Assembly (NCBI GenBank): GCA_022410635.1
Contig: JAJVDF010000160.1
Location: forward strand, 1,313,208-1,377,207
Direction: 5' to 3'
DNA length: 64,000 nt
Origin: Tretioscincus oriximinensis
Taxonomy: Eukaryota; Chordata; Lepidosauria; Squamata; Gymnophthalmidae
Below, piece by piece: positions 1-30,760 of the stretch. How positions within the stretch are numbered: the stretch's first letter is position 1; each line of letters opens with the position of its first letter. The translations under genes and the position numbers were made by a program. Below the pieces are notes generated by a model. That model was not told the origin of the DNA. It worked only from the letters and a program-made list of their open reading frames with translations, and did not search any database.

Positions 1-1238
1 ATGTCAATGTTCCTCCAAAGCTATCTTGAATGCCATAGTTTTATTTTTCCAATACTTCTATGAGGTTGCTTATTTTTTTCCATTGCTCTTATTCTTATGG
101 AGGTCAACATATGCCCTTCAAAAAAATCTCTGGACCTGGTTAAATATATGCTATTAAAACTATAGTCTGCCCTAAGTAACATAACTAAATCAGAAAAAAC
201 TTCAGTTTTTCTGGTTTTAAGTCCTGCTCTCAAGAAGTAAAAATGTTTAAAATACATGTAACCAGAGCCCCTCTGTTCCATAAAGATCTCATGTTAATTC
301 ACTTCTCCAAAGGTGGTTCTCTGTCCTGTAGCCAGATTCTCACCTCTCCACAAAGCATTAATTATCTTTGAAATGAGGAGTTTGCATGTTTCCTGGTAAA
401 ATATGTTGGCTCTTTCTGCACTGGGTCTAATTCTGATATAGCTTGTGGATACAGGGCCCTATATCCCATAATAAGATCTAGGGCAGAAAGGTCCTTGTGT
501 GCCAGTTAGAGGGCTTCTGCCTTTCATGCTAGTGGACCTCTGTTGACAGGGATCTTAGGGTAGAGGAGAGGGATTAGGTGGAAGCTTTAATCTCCTACAA
601 CTAATCTGTCCCTCCTGTGCCCCCTCCTCTATCACCACCCTGTGATTCCTTATTCACATATTCCTGTGGATTCCTTTTGAAAAATGTGGATAAGACTTTT
701 GAATGCACCACTGAGAAACATGAAATCTGATCATTTAAACACTAGAGTTCAAAGTCCGCTTTAAAGTCTTTGGCTATGGCTGTGTTTTAGGCTGGGACAA
801 AGCAATTCAAATAGTTTGTTTCGGGTTAACAAAATAATGTACATTTTTATTTAGCTCTTCATATCAATGTTTAGTACAATTCAATTGCCTTGTGTGGAGG
901 ACTGGCAGCATGAGGACCTCTGGATCTTCAGAAGTTGCTAGTTTCTAGAACCTGGTATCTGTAAACCATCAACTGAATCTGAAGGGTTGACACTAGCACT
1001 AGCCAGTTTACTGGATCAGCATGTATACTAGGAGATCCTGTTTCACACATTGGCATGGTCTAAAGAAGACCTTGTTCATGGCCTCCCTTGAACCTCACCA
1101 TCAAGTGGGAAGTTCCTAGTACAGGCCAGTTACTTCTTTTCCCCAAATGCTAGTCCAGTAAGAAATTAATCCCAAACACTTTGTGGTCCAATTGCTCCAG
1201 CCATTCCCCATACTGTCTGCTTGGACCAGTGCACATAC
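1..1238. other. DOK3 intron 3, partial
   Basis: The DOK3 PTB exon was looked for on the minus strand and not seen. No recognisable gene, RNA or mobile element was found in this stretch. Confidence 0.5.
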
Positions 1239-1329
1239 TCTCCTGCCAGGATGAATAGATGGTGTTCTCTTCCATGACCGGTTGCGAGCTGGGAGTGTTT
1301 CCAACTGTGGTGGATAGGGCAGGTGTTCT
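1239..1329 (-). CDS. DOK3: DOK3 coding exon 3 (linker before PTB domain)
   Basis: The acceptor is GGTGCACACAG and the donor GAGA|GTATGT; 30 codons plus one base. The distinctive part is MEENTIYSSWQE, a tyrosine-containing segment like the one preceding the Dok PTB domain. Phase 0 at the start fits exon 2. The next exon is outside the window. Confidence 0.85.
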
Positions 1330-4300
1330 CTGTGTGCACCCAAGCAAAACAAAAAAGGAGACAAAAGGAGAATGTTTCTCACAGGAACACAAAGAAATGT
1401 GTAGGCTTTACTCTAACATTTGGATTAAGAAGCAAAAGCAATTTTAACAGACAAACCCATCAGCCCCATGTTATCAAAATGCTGTGAATTTATTCATTCC
1501 AAGTGTTTTAATTCTTAGAAATATCTAAAAACAGATCCTCTCATCTGTTTGATATCTTGTCCTCTTTGTTTCTAATGCCCACAAAACTGCAAAATAAATG
1601 GTAAGTAGACTTGCAAAGAACAAAAACAAAACAGCTAAAGTTAATGTGCTTATTCCAGTGGTCACATGTATACCTTTGAACAACTTTCAGTCCTGAGGCA
1701 CTAGAATGAAAGTCAGAAAAACCAGGGGGAAATGGGTTTTGGTTTTCAGTCCACTCCTTCAGGACCGAAGATGATTTAAAAGGTCCTGTGGCCAGAGCCA
1801 ATGCAGCCAAAGCATCTTGGAAATAAGATAAAATTCCCCATTGGCCACAAATGCTTACCAGATGACCTTGAGCCCTTGGTTCTTAGTTTAACGTGTCATG
1901 ATGACTGAAGATATGAAAATAATATTTAGCACTTTGCTCTACAAAAAAGTTATGGTATAAATGCAAAAGATAGAAATGATATATTTTCATTGGCTATTTC
2001 CTCTCTTAGCCTTGGTTTTAGCATCAGTGAACTTCCAATATTAGCAAAAAAAAACCCCATCAGTTCCATTATCATTATTTAGGAAATTTGAAATCTCAGC
2101 AGTTGCTTCACCCATTCTCTTAAGTGCTGTTCTGCAGTGTACTTTTAATCCATCTTCAGTCTTGAACAACAGGACTAAACTAGGAAAACTCAGTTTTGTC
2201 TTGGTTTAGTCCAGTTCTTCAGAACTGAAGATGGGTTAAAAGTATGTGTATGAATCATAAGAAAAGCTGGGATCAAATTTAAAAACTATATAAGTGCAAA
2301 AGCAAATAGNAACGGAAATTTTGAGAATGGTAATGAGTTAAGGGGAAACTGATAGGAATTATGCATGCTCTGAAAGAGATAATGGTGGAAATGGGTAGTG
2401 AAATTTCATTTAGCTATTGAATTATGTTCTACACTGAGAAAAAAACAGATATCAAGGGTGTATGTGTGTGTGCGTAGGTATAGTCAGGCAACGAGAAATT
2501 TAGGTGCTTGATAAACTTCCAGAGGGAATCTTATGCCAGATTTTCTGAGGCCCAAACTGGGATAATTAATTTTCCTGATAATGTGTATATTCATAAATAT
2601 GAAAATCACCCAACAACATGCATAATCCCTCCAAAATCTCTGCCCGAAAAATCTGCGATGCCCGTGANTTTTTTTTAGTGCGTGAGAATTTTTAAGATGT
2701 TGAAAAAGGTTTTGATAAAGTTCCCCANCAAAGGCTTCTCAATAACTGTACAAATAACAGAGTGAAAGGTGATATTATGGATAAGCAGGTAGTTAAAAAG
2801 TAGAAAACAGAGTAGATGTAAAAAGGCATTTCTCACAAAGGCAAAATAGCCTACATGGGGCAAGCCCCCCAAAGTTACCTCCTGGAACTGGTACTTTGAC
2901 AAACTCTCTGGTGTCAGATGTGATTAGAGGAATAGCCAAGTTTGCTGATGTTACTAAACTAAGTCAGAGTGATAAAAACAAAAAAGGGACTATGAAGAAT
3001 TCTGAAGGGAGCTTGCCATATGGAGAGATAGGGCATGAAAATCCCAGATCTGTAAAGTGGTGCACAGTACATTAAAGCTACACATCTAAGTACTTATATG
3101 GGTTTGGTTCTGACTCTGATTAGGAAAGTGATCTTGGAATAACACACAGCTCAATAAAAGCATACCTCTATATTATTGGCAATGCAGCAAGTTTATAGTT
3201 TCTAATGTTGTTGGGTATATCCTTAAAAAATCAGAATATTTTCACAAAAGGACTAAAAAAAATAGTACGTAAGTCCCCATGTAGTTAACAGAAGTTGACC
3301 ATGACAGTAAAGACAGAGATGAGTACCTGAAAAGCCAGTTGACAAATATGTTCTTCCCACTCATCGGCTTGATCTGCTGCTAGCAAACAGTTGCGTTCCA
3401 TCATGCACAAGTAGAAGGGTGTTGTATCCTTGGGTGAACTGTGTTCATTAGCCCGTTCAAGGGAGACACAGTCTGAAAGGCGAATTACCTTACGTTCTCC
3501 CTTTCGAAGTGTTGACTTCTCCCCAGAGGCACCTTCACGTGCTTCAAAGTACTCCAGTCGTGCAACACCAGACGGGCTGTCAGCAAATAGCTGGGCCCAC
3601 ACTTTTCGCCATGTCTTCTGTGAGCAAATAGCAAGAGTTTGAAATGAGGAACGCAGGCAGTAGGCAGCATAATACCAAAACAGACTAGGAGGTATGCATG
3701 AATGACAAAAATGGATGAAAATCTCTTAAATATTTTGACAGTGCCAATCTTTCATAAATAAGGCAGTTATCCAATTTGTCCTTGATTTGTAAAGAGCAGA
3801 AGGTAACTAATGGAATGAGAAACTATGTTTGAGATTGCTCCACTAAACCTTTGAAATATTCCATGTCACAAAGTTGCTGTTCTGTGCATTGTGGAAGCCT
3901 GTATAAGTTGAACAGTTACATAGATAGAAAGACTTAATTTTTTCAACCTCTCAAATCCTCTATAATGCAGGCTTTTGAATTCATAAATGCAGAGGAAACC
4001 ACAAAATGTATCAGTCTCAGCAAAATTCAACACTGGATATGGCATGTCACTTTTATCTTTAGCAGGTTTATCTTCATCTTCAATTTGCTGTTGCAATATG
4101 ACATTTCAGTTGGCGTTTGTCCAAACTGAGAATCCACAAACAGAATAGTCTTCATTATTCACCTAGCTTTGCAGAAAGCATTACAAGTGTCAATTTTGTA
4201 AATATTAAATCAATGAACCTATGAGAATTGTGGGAATCAGCTGTAAAAACGTCATGTATATATGTGGGAAGGTAGAACCCAGAAGAACTACAATTTGGTC

Positions 4301-7300
4301 CTAATACTTCCCTGGTCACAGAAGTAATTGCCAAATAGATACAACTGATTTTCCTATAACTCAATCTGTTTGGAACAAGTAGAATTCATAACTGCCTGAA
4401 ACCAACAATGCCACAACTCTGGACAGACCAAAGTTAGAAGTTTTACTTTCCAAGGTAAAAAAAAAGCTGTTGGAAAGTATCATAGCTGGTGGTAACTCAT
4501 GAACATTTGTGTCACCTATATATTTGAGACTCTATAATTCTGCAAATGCAGCTTCAAAGACTCATATTTCACACATATATGAGTAATGGGGGCCAAATAA
4601 AATCCAGAAATTTAATTGTGCTCTTTGGAAAAAAATGCAGAGTATGCTCCTAGGAATATTTTAGAAATCTAGTATCAATTAAGAGAAGTAAGGTATGCTT
4701 ACTTCTGGGACGAAAGATCAGTGTCAAGAATCAACAAGATTACCAATAAGATTGTACTCTGAAGCACCTTCGTTAGAAACACTTCAAATACAATTCAAAT
4801 AAATGACTGCCACAATCAATAAAGGGCTTACTGAAGTTAAAATTTGTGCTGGTTTTCTAATTGTAGTATTTATACATTTTGTTAGCTTGAGCATGAGGGT
4901 GGAGTTTTTATCTTCTAGTAAGAGTGTTATACAATAATCATTGTCTCTATCCTGAACATCAGAAATAATTGGCCATATACGTTTACTTCGTTCATCCGAA
5001 TAAAACCTGCAGTATAGGAAAACATGAGCAATAGTTTTGATTTGGTTATCACCACATAAGCAGCAACAATCTAGGTCAGTATCAAAGATTAAAGTGAAAG
5101 GAATAATAATCTAGTACATGAGCATCCTCCATGACCACACTTCCCTGCTTTAACATCTCACAGACTGCACACACACACAAAAAGCATACATATGTTGTCT
5201 TGGTTTAACATGGAGTACAGTGGTGCTTGAAAGTTTGTGAACACTTCACAACAGTCCATATTTCTGATAAGACGCTCCTCTTTAACCTGATATTGAAGAA
5301 CAAAATGTTTCTGCTCACATTGCTGCCCTGAGACATTTGGGGATCAGTGGGATATAAGTTTAAATACATAAAATCAATCAATCAAATACGATCTAAATCT
5401 ACATCAGAATTTTACACAAGTCCTTAAAGTAGGTAACAGAACCAAATCAAATAAAAATGAGTTAAAAAATTTCCAAAAAATTAAAATCACATCTCTATAA
5501 GTGCTAAAAGTATATGAATATTTAGGAGTAGCTGATCATGATTTAGACAATGGGATGGCAATTAGGTGTTTGTGTGATTTAAAAATCAGGGATCTATCAA
5601 AGCCTGATCTTCACAACACAAGTTTGTGGAAGTTTATCATTGTATGAACAAAGGAGATTTCTGAAGATCTCAGAAGAAGAGTTGATGCTCATCAGGCTGT
5701 AAAAGTTACAAAACCATCTCTAAAGAGTTTGCATTCCAACAATCCACATTCAGACAGATTATGTAAAAATGGAGGAAATTATACACCAACAAGAGCATGG
5801 TGTACAATATCCTGAAGTCACAAAGGACGTCAAGCTAAATGCCTTTTTTATATTTACTAATATTAATGTGAATGGGTCCATCAGGAGAATACTGAACAAT
5901 AAAGTTGTGAATGGCATGCTTGTGAAGAAAAAGACATTGCTGCCCATTTGCAGTTTTCTATAGATCACCTTGACAAGCCAGAAAGATCAATGTTTTGTGG
6001 ATTGATAAGAGAAAATNTAGAGATTTCAGTTTAAATGAGAAGCATTGTTTGGAGAAAGAAAAAACATTGCATTACAATATAAAAACCACATACACTATGA
6101 ATTACAATAGTGGTGGTATCATGTTTTGCAGTACCTGGGCCAGACACCTTGCCATCATTTATGGAACAATGAATTCAAAATTATACCAGTAAATTCTAAA
6201 GAAAATGCCAGGGCATTTCTACGCAAGCTGTATCGCAAGAGAACATGGGTCATGCAACAAGACAATAATCCAGAGCACACAAGTCATGCTACCAAAGAAT
6301 GGTTGGAGAAGAATTAAAGTTGTTTTGGAAAGGATAAGGTGCTCACCCTTCCCGACGTCTGACACAGGGCTTTGAAACCCCATCTCCCAAAAGAGAGACT
6401 GTTTCCTTAGCGACTGAACCATTAGTGCAGGACTAAACAATCACCAGAAACATTTGGAATGATCAATGGTTGCCAAGGGGATCACTCCAGATAAGGAAAG
6501 CAAAGNTTCACCCACTTTTGCCACTTTACAGAGATGTGATGAGTCCCTGATATGCTGTAGTGTGGTTGTGCCAAAATATTTATACTTCACAGAAAAACAT
6601 TTTCCCCCACTGGTTTAAGGGCTCAAAGATAAGAACGGCAGATGTTCTGACTCCAGTCAGTTAAGAGTGATAAAGGTTTGATAAAGTTCACTATCTCACA
6701 TATCTCCTTTTATTTATTGCAACATTGATTTTAGGCACATTCTCACAAACCATTCACAATGCCTTGCTATGGCCATGAAGTGCTTGTCACAGCAAGATCA
6801 TGCTGAAAGCTGAAGTGATTTCAATGTCATCAAAAGTTGCAAAAGATCAGTTTGCAAGAAGCAATTTTGGACTTGCTTCTTAAGTGCATAAGTGGGATGA
6901 GCACAATGTTAGAAATANGAAGATTGAGGAGGAGGTTGGTATAATGGCACAATGAATGAAGCAACCTAGAATTAGAAGCAACGATTAAACTATCAGGCTT
7001 CTTGCCAAGGTCACAAGGATAGTNCAATCCAACAAATGTGGCTCTCCAAAGTGTCCTCCACTGGGAAAATGGAGACAAACCTTCGTCAGAGACAAATTAT
7101 GACTGTTCAATATTCTTGGGGCTACTTTTATCTGTATAAGGTCATGTCTCCTAAGTAGCTTGTAATATCTATATCTCTTAGATAAAAACATTTTAGGTAT
7201 CAATAGCATTTTACCAAACATTAACTCAAGGAGAAATGAAGCGGANGTTTCCATATCAGATTTTGCTGTAGTGTGGTAGGCAAGAAACAGAGGTTAGCAG

Positions 7301-8089
7301 CATACCGTAAGTTGCAAACCAATTAAAATCCTACTTTTCCAGTAGCCTCGGACATAGCACGAAAGACATTCATCTTCTTTACAGGTTTGCTAGTGTTGCT
7401 ACTAGGTTAGTATAAGTGGAACTATTTGCATAATTAACAACAGCAGCATTGAAAACATTCATTCCTGATGGAGTCACCTCTGGCTGTGCATGATACTGAC
7501 ATCTACCACCTTCACATTATGAATAATGAAACATCATGGTGAGCCACTTCTTCTCAGCAGTCACACTTCGTCTAGCCCACATGAAGTCCAAGATCATTCT
7601 CCAGCTGAGAGAAGGCAAACAAGGGCGATCTTGGTCATGGAAGTCTATTGTTGCTCAATACCCGTTTCATCCTTGGCCCAACTGCCCTTCCCCCATCAGC
7701 CACAATCTGCCAGAATTTTGTGACACGCAAAGGCACATTCTCCAATACTAGCAGCAACCTTGAGTGTACATAACCTAGTTTTTCAGTCACTGGCTTTATT
7801 TTTTTTTATTTTTAGATATGTATCTCAAAACAGGAGAGAAACCAACTAATGTGACGAATAATATCTTCGGTTACATCTTCCATTTCAGAAAGAATCTCCT
7901 TAAGCCTCATAGGCTGCTTGACAAGGGCTAAGGTAAAGCTCTTTGGAATTCAACAAGTCTTACAGAACCTGACGAATTCATTTTTCTGTCCTTGGACCAA
8001 CTGCCCTTCCCCAAACCAAACACCCCATTTACCTTCCCAAATTTGGGATGCTGGACGAAGAGAATCCCATCTTTCACAGGGTGCTCCAT
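1239..8089 (-). CDS. DOK3: DOK3, docking protein 3 (5' part: PH domain and linker)
   Basis: Three exons in frame: 8033-8089, 3327-3617 and 1239-1329 (146 codons plus one base). DOK3 is an adaptor of the Dok family that binds membranes through a PH domain and, once tyrosine-phosphorylated, recruits inhibitory partners in B cells and myeloid cells (established knowledge). The PH domain runs from KDGILF (residue 6) through WRKVWAQLF, GVARLEYFEAREG, RKVIRLSDCVSL and ERNCLLAADQADEWEEHICQLAF. The linker carries MEENTIYSSWQE, which resembles the DOK3 tyrosine motif just before the PTB domain. HICQLAF fits DOK3 better than DOK1 or DOK2. The start ATG is the first after an in-frame TGA. PTB and C-terminal exons would lie left of base 1. 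Position next to DDX41 supports the assignment. Confidence 0.93.
1671..1788. repeat. Degenerate short inverted-repeat element
   Basis: It has the layout of the elements at 2125-2250 and 32737-32869: a left part with 'tttcagtcctgag' and a right part with 'ttcaggaccgaagatg' followed by 'atttaaaag'. It is more diverged than those two, so the edges are approximate. Confidence 0.4.
2125..2250. repeat. Short MITE-like element, 'TTAATCCATCTTCAG' family
   Basis: The left end reads TGCTGTTCTG followed by TACTTTTAATCCATCTTCAG. The right end is its inverted counterpart, CTGAAGATGGGTTAAAAGTA. A second copy with the same ends is at 32737-32869. The length and lack of an open frame suggest a non-autonomous DNA element; no target duplication could be fixed here. 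Confidence 0.6.
2690..3260 (+). mobile_element. CR1-type LINE reverse transcriptase fossil
   Basis: Plus-strand translation gives a broken CR1-like reading: FDKVP followed by QRLLNN, then a degenerate FADVTKL where the catalytic FADDTKL motif of the family would be, then SDLG..SS. Stops and frame breaks show it is dead. It lies in DOK3 intron 2. Confidence 0.6.
3327..3617 (-). CDS. DOK3: DOK3 coding exon 2 (bulk of PH domain)
   Basis: The acceptor is TTGCTCACAG and the donor CAG|GTACTC; 97 codons, phase 0 at both ends. It runs from KTWRKVWAQLF to HICQLAFQ and contains the conserved RKVIRLSDCVS strand and the C-terminal PH helix. Confidence 0.95.
4840..5115 (-). mobile_element. Non-LTR retrotransposon C-terminal fragment with zinc-knuckle-like motif
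   Basis: Minus-strand translation reads CCLCGDNQIKTIAHVFLYC followed by RFYSDERSKRIW. The pattern C-x2-C, x8-9, H-x4-C then Y and R is typical of the last domain of several vertebrate non-LTR retrotransposon proteins. No intact open frame remains. The clade is not determined. Confidence 0.5.
5218..6330 (+). mobile_element. Tc1/mariner (Tc2-like) transposon fossil
   Basis: The left end starts 'acagtggtgcttgaaag', a terminus known from Tc2-like mariner elements. Broken transposase follows: helix-turn-helix-like coding near 5690-5760, and near 6240-6315 the motif VMQQDNNPEHTSHATKEWL, the DDE-domain QQDN..HTS signature. Several frameshifts and stops make it inactive. About 90 bases near 5310-5400 look like an inserted retroposon tail. 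The right end is lost where a SINE head begins at 6331. Confidence 0.85.
6331..6437 (-). repeat. tRNA-derived SINE, head fragment
   Basis: It closely matches the head of the SINE at 48254-48548. Read on the minus strand it starts with a tRNA-like part (GGTTCAGTCGCTAAGG as A box and GGTTTCAAAGCCC as B box). It interrupts the Tc1/mariner fossil and is therefore younger. Confidence 0.7.
8033..8089 (-). CDS. DOK3: DOK3 coding exon 1
   Basis: Encodes 19 residues, MEHPVKDGILFVQHPKFGK, the first strand of the PH domain. The exon ends AAG|GTAAAT in phase 0. A TGA lies in frame a few codons upstream of the ATG. Too short to stand out as an open frame; found by its join to exon 2. Confidence 0.9.
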
Positions 8090-8924
8090 AAGAAGGCTCC
8101 TAAAGGCAAGTCAGTTGCAGGAGTGTGGCAAACTGCTGACACAATGAGCTGTTGTGGCTGCCACAGGGATGAGTCAGTATGTATGATAGGCAGCGCTGCG
8201 ACTTCCTTTGCTAACTTCCTCTTTAGGGCATACATGGGGAGTTTCAATCAGGAGACAGAAAAGTTCCCTGGGGACATTCAGATCAATGCACCCAGGTGGG
8301 TAAACAGTTTTCTTTTCACAGCTGCAAGGCAGCACCAGAGTGGGGTGGCTACTGGCACGTGACATATCTAGGGAGAAAAAAAGTCAGTAGGACCATATAA
8401 AGTGGAGATGAAAAGTCTTTTTCAGGGAACATAAAATCTTATAAACCAATAGTGAAGTAAAAAGTCTGCCTACAACTCAGTTCCTCCCTTCTATCTGGGG
8501 CTGCTCNTTAAGCAGAACAATACTTGCTCAATGCCTTAAGGCGCCACGATTGATGCAATGGACTATTACAGCATTGGGCTGCTGAGTGAAATGAAGTTCT
8601 TCAGCTGGAAGAAGTGCATCAGCCCACCCAGACTGATACACCTAAGTGATTATAAGGAAGCAGAAGACAGCAACCTTTTTTTAGTTTTTTCTGTAATGTA
8701 ACCATTACAGAGCTGTAATCAATACACGGGAGGTGAGAGGAAAAACAACGAGGGTGCTCAGTATTTTATCTCACAGCAGGATCACAACTGTCAGAAAAAT
8801 AAGGGATTTTTTTTAATTAATCAAAAAAAATCTGTNCCAGTCTGTTCAGGAAACTACAGCGGAAGGAGGATTTGAGGAAGGCAATCATTCCCTGGATGCA
8901 CATTGTCCAAGAGACAGGTGGTTT
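8090..8924. promoter_or_regulatory. DDX41 3' end / DOK3 5' spacer
   Basis: Only 835 bases separate the DDX41 stop from the DOK3 start, both on the minus strand. The DDX41 3' UTR, the DOK3 5' UTR and probably the DOK3 promoter must share this stretch, unless DOK3 has an upstream noncoding exon. An ATTAAA-type poly(A) hexamer is possible on the minus strand at 8812-8817, in an A-rich context; it is a weak call. It is not a CpG island. Confidence 0.5.
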
Positions 8925-28368
<19,444 letters not shown>

Positions 28369-28859
28369 GTTTACAAAAAGCGAGAGAGAAAGCGAACGAT
28401 GATGACGACACCACTCGCAGTCACACTGCACGCTCGCCCGCCACGTGACCACAGGGACGGAACCAATAAGTGCCAGACAGAGAGAGACGTAGAATTGATG
28501 CGCCTTTAGTGCTTTTGTCACTTAGCAACGATTGCCACGCCCACGGTTAACTGTATAGCCCGGGCGCGCGTGGACGCGGGTGCATAAGAGGGAAAGCGGG
28601 GAGGGGCTCCGCTACTCTCGGGATTTGCAAAGGTGCTGCTGGCACAAAGGCGGCCCATCTCTTGACGTCTCTCAGCCGCGCTGAAATCCGAAAGCTGCCC
28701 CCAAGGCCGAGCTGAACCTTTGAGAGCCGGCCGATCTGTTGGGCGGGGCAGGAAGGGGCAGGGGGAAAGGCGGGCAGATTCGACAAGCCGAAGAAACAGG
28801 CAGCTCCGGCGGAGGGACGGGGGAAAGAAGAAACTTGGGAAAAGCCGGGACTGGTCGTG

Positions 28860-28891
<32 letters not shown>

Positions 28892-29140
28892 AAGGCCTTT
28901 CTTGAGCCGCGGTTGAGCAAGGAAGGGCGGGGGGCTGGGGAAAGAAAGGGGGCTTCGACGGTCAGGAAAGAGGTTGTGTTTACACTTGGCAGAAAAAGCG
29001 GTTCCGAGGTGGGAGATATGAGAAGCCCCCCTCATATCCTCATTCCGTCCTCAATCTGCTCTTTCTGGGCCAGTTCACGAGAGGAGGGAAGGGCGGGCTG
29101 GGCTGCAGGCCGCCAGTTTAAACTCCACGTTAAATCCTCT
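28369..29140. promoter_or_regulatory. CpG island / DDX41 promoter region
   Basis: GC-rich with frequent CG dinucleotides directly upstream of the DDX41 ATG, unlike the AT-rich surroundings, so it is the likely housekeeping-type promoter. A CACGTG E-box (USF/TFE-type, GTCACGTGG on the minus strand) sits at 28442-28447, about 75 bases above the ATG. No TATA box stands out. Open frames here on both strands are explained by base composition. Confidence 0.8.
28861..28887. repeat. (CAG)9 trinucleotide run
   Basis: Nine uninterrupted CAG units inside the CpG island, about 0.5 kb upstream of the DDX41 start. It is probably noncoding. Confidence 0.95.
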
Positions 29141-29175
29141 GTCAACGTGGAAAAAACCATGGACAAAGGTCCTGT

Positions 29176-29306
29176 CCCCACTGAGCCTTATCCAGGGCTA
29201 TATCTTGGAACGGGAGCCTGCCATCTCCGTGCTAGTGTAGACTATACCGGCGTGTGGACGGCCAAGGTCTGTCTCGAGATGTAACCCAGAACAAGGCTCC
29301 GTGGGG
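29176..29306. repeat. MITE, 'CTTATTCTGG' family, upstream of DDX41
   Basis: The left end is CCCCACTGAGCCTTATCCAG. The right end inverted is CCCCACGGAGCCTTGTTCTG. The interior shares blocks with the intron 1 copy. Confidence 0.7.
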
Positions 29307-29600
29307 AAAGGGACGAAGTTCCGAGAAGTAGCTGCTGCTCTGAATCTGGATCACAATTCTGAGCAAGGGAGTTCCGCAACACTTTAGAGGGTAACAAGAA
29401 ATAAAATAAGCCTCTTGAGCTTTCATTATCAAGTCTATTTCTTTAGATGCAATGGAGTGCACAACTTCCTAGGGATAAAATAGCAAGCTGTGTGTGTCTG
29501 AATAACAATAGAAATGCAAATTAATGTGGTGGTGAGGATTCAAGTACTGTACTGTATAACGAGGCTTATTGAGGATTCCATAAATAACTTCACTCATACA

Positions 29601-29745
29601 GTCAATTTCAGGAAATAGCCGTGTTAGTCCAGTAGAAAGTCCAGCAAAGGGGCTAGTAGGAGTCCTGTTAGTCTCTAACAGGACTCCTACTATCCCCTTT
29701 GCTGGACTTTCTACTGGACTAACACAGCTATTTTCTGAAATTGAC
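29601..29745. repeat. Foldback hairpin, 70-bp arms
   Basis: Left arm 29601-29670, loop gtctc, right arm 29676-29745; 67 of 70 positions pair. The arms contain 'gtgttagtccagtagaaagt' and 'ccagcaaaggggctag', the outer part of the repeat found at 51.4 and 52.9 kb. No open frame. Confidence 0.9.
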
Positions 29746-30191
29746 TACCATGGAAAGCACGGATATTAGTCGAGTGGAGTGGAAATCCGTCAACCTCCCC
29801 AGGACTCTTGGCTCAGGTACAGACTGATATAATCTTTCTTTAACACTGCAAACAGGAGGACATCATCCCCAAAGCACTGCGTACCACATACCACACAGAC
29901 TACAGTGACAAGATTTTCTCCAAGAAACTATTGAAGCACCTTATCAGCATCTCTAAGTGCTACTAGCCCCTTTGCTGTTCATTCATACAGACCCCGTAAT
30001 CATTAGATGGTTCCTAGAGGCAAGAAAAGGTCTTCCAACTACAAGTATTTAGTATTGATTACTCTAATTGGGCTAACACAATGGACTAAGGTGGAAAATT
30101 TAACCATTTAAAATTTTTATAAGCAGAATTTTATTTAAAAAGTTATTTAGTGGACTACCTTAAGGTATTTTCTCCATTATAGACTTGTGAA

Positions 30192-30262
30192 TCAATAATA
30201 ATAATAATAATAATAATAAAATAATAATAATAATAATTATAATTATAATAATTAATAATTTA
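30192..30262. repeat. (AAT)n microsatellite
   Basis: AAT units, then imperfect AAT/ATT mixture. Confidence 0.9.
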
Positions 30263-30714
30263 ATAAATACAAAGCTATTTTCCAGCATTTTCCTTTTCCA
30301 ATGGTCAAGTAAAGGAAAAAGTCATTTTCTTTATGGCAATACCTTTTGTAGATTATACTGTCATTTAAACAGCACTTTATTCTGTTTTGATTATTTTATA
30401 AGTAAATAAATACTACTTTTTTGATTTGCTGATTGTGCCCTGAGCAATTGTTTTTTTTCCTGTAGAAAAACGCTTTTTAAGATAGAATTTAAGTTGTTTA
30501 ACTGCAAGTAAAAAGAAATGGGGCTGCTAATAATGGCACCCGATTATATTAATTCTCCTGAAACAGATATAAAGATTTACAATTTCTTGCAAACTTGCCA
30601 GCACATTTTGGTCTGTCTGCAATCACATTTTTGACAGCTATTTATGTTTTGACAGTTTAGCAAAAAAATGCAATACACTTCTATTCAAGTTTTAATTTAT
30701 AACAATGAAATAAA

Positions 30715-30760
30715 TTATCTGAAGAAGCAGACTTGTCTATGAAAGCTCATGTTAATTTGT
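30715..30760 (+). repeat. Fragment of the foldback-family unit
   Basis: 'atctgaagaagcagacttgt' then 'ctatgaaagctcatgttaat': the core of the unit seen at 27.77 kb, cut short. Confidence 0.6.

Larger units (their letters stand above)
3618..8032. other. DOK3 intron 1
   Basis: This 4.4 kb intron holds a LINE C-terminal fragment (4840-5115), a Tc1/mariner fossil (5218-6330) and a SINE head (6331-6437). The segment 7260-8020 has no identified content apart from a repeated phrase, 'ccttgg', one variable base, then 'ccaactgcccttcccc', near 7670 and 7992. Confidence 0.6.

Noticed and set aside
3866..4096. 76-codon minus-strand open frame in DOK3 intron 1
   Set aside because: Acidic, low-information sequence without splice sites fitting DOK3 phases; not recognised.
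7260..8020. Possible processed pseudogene on the minus strand
   Set aside because: Some phrases look protein-like but I could not identify a parent gene and there is no poly(A) tail or target duplication.
8048..8362. 104-codon plus-strand open frame
   Set aside because: Opposite strand of DOK3 exon 1 and its upstream spacer; no homology recognised.
28739..29284. 181-codon plus-strand open frame in the CpG island (and a 162-codon frame opposite)
   Set aside because: GC-rich composition and the CAG run explain it; low-complexity protein, no domain, overlaps a MITE.
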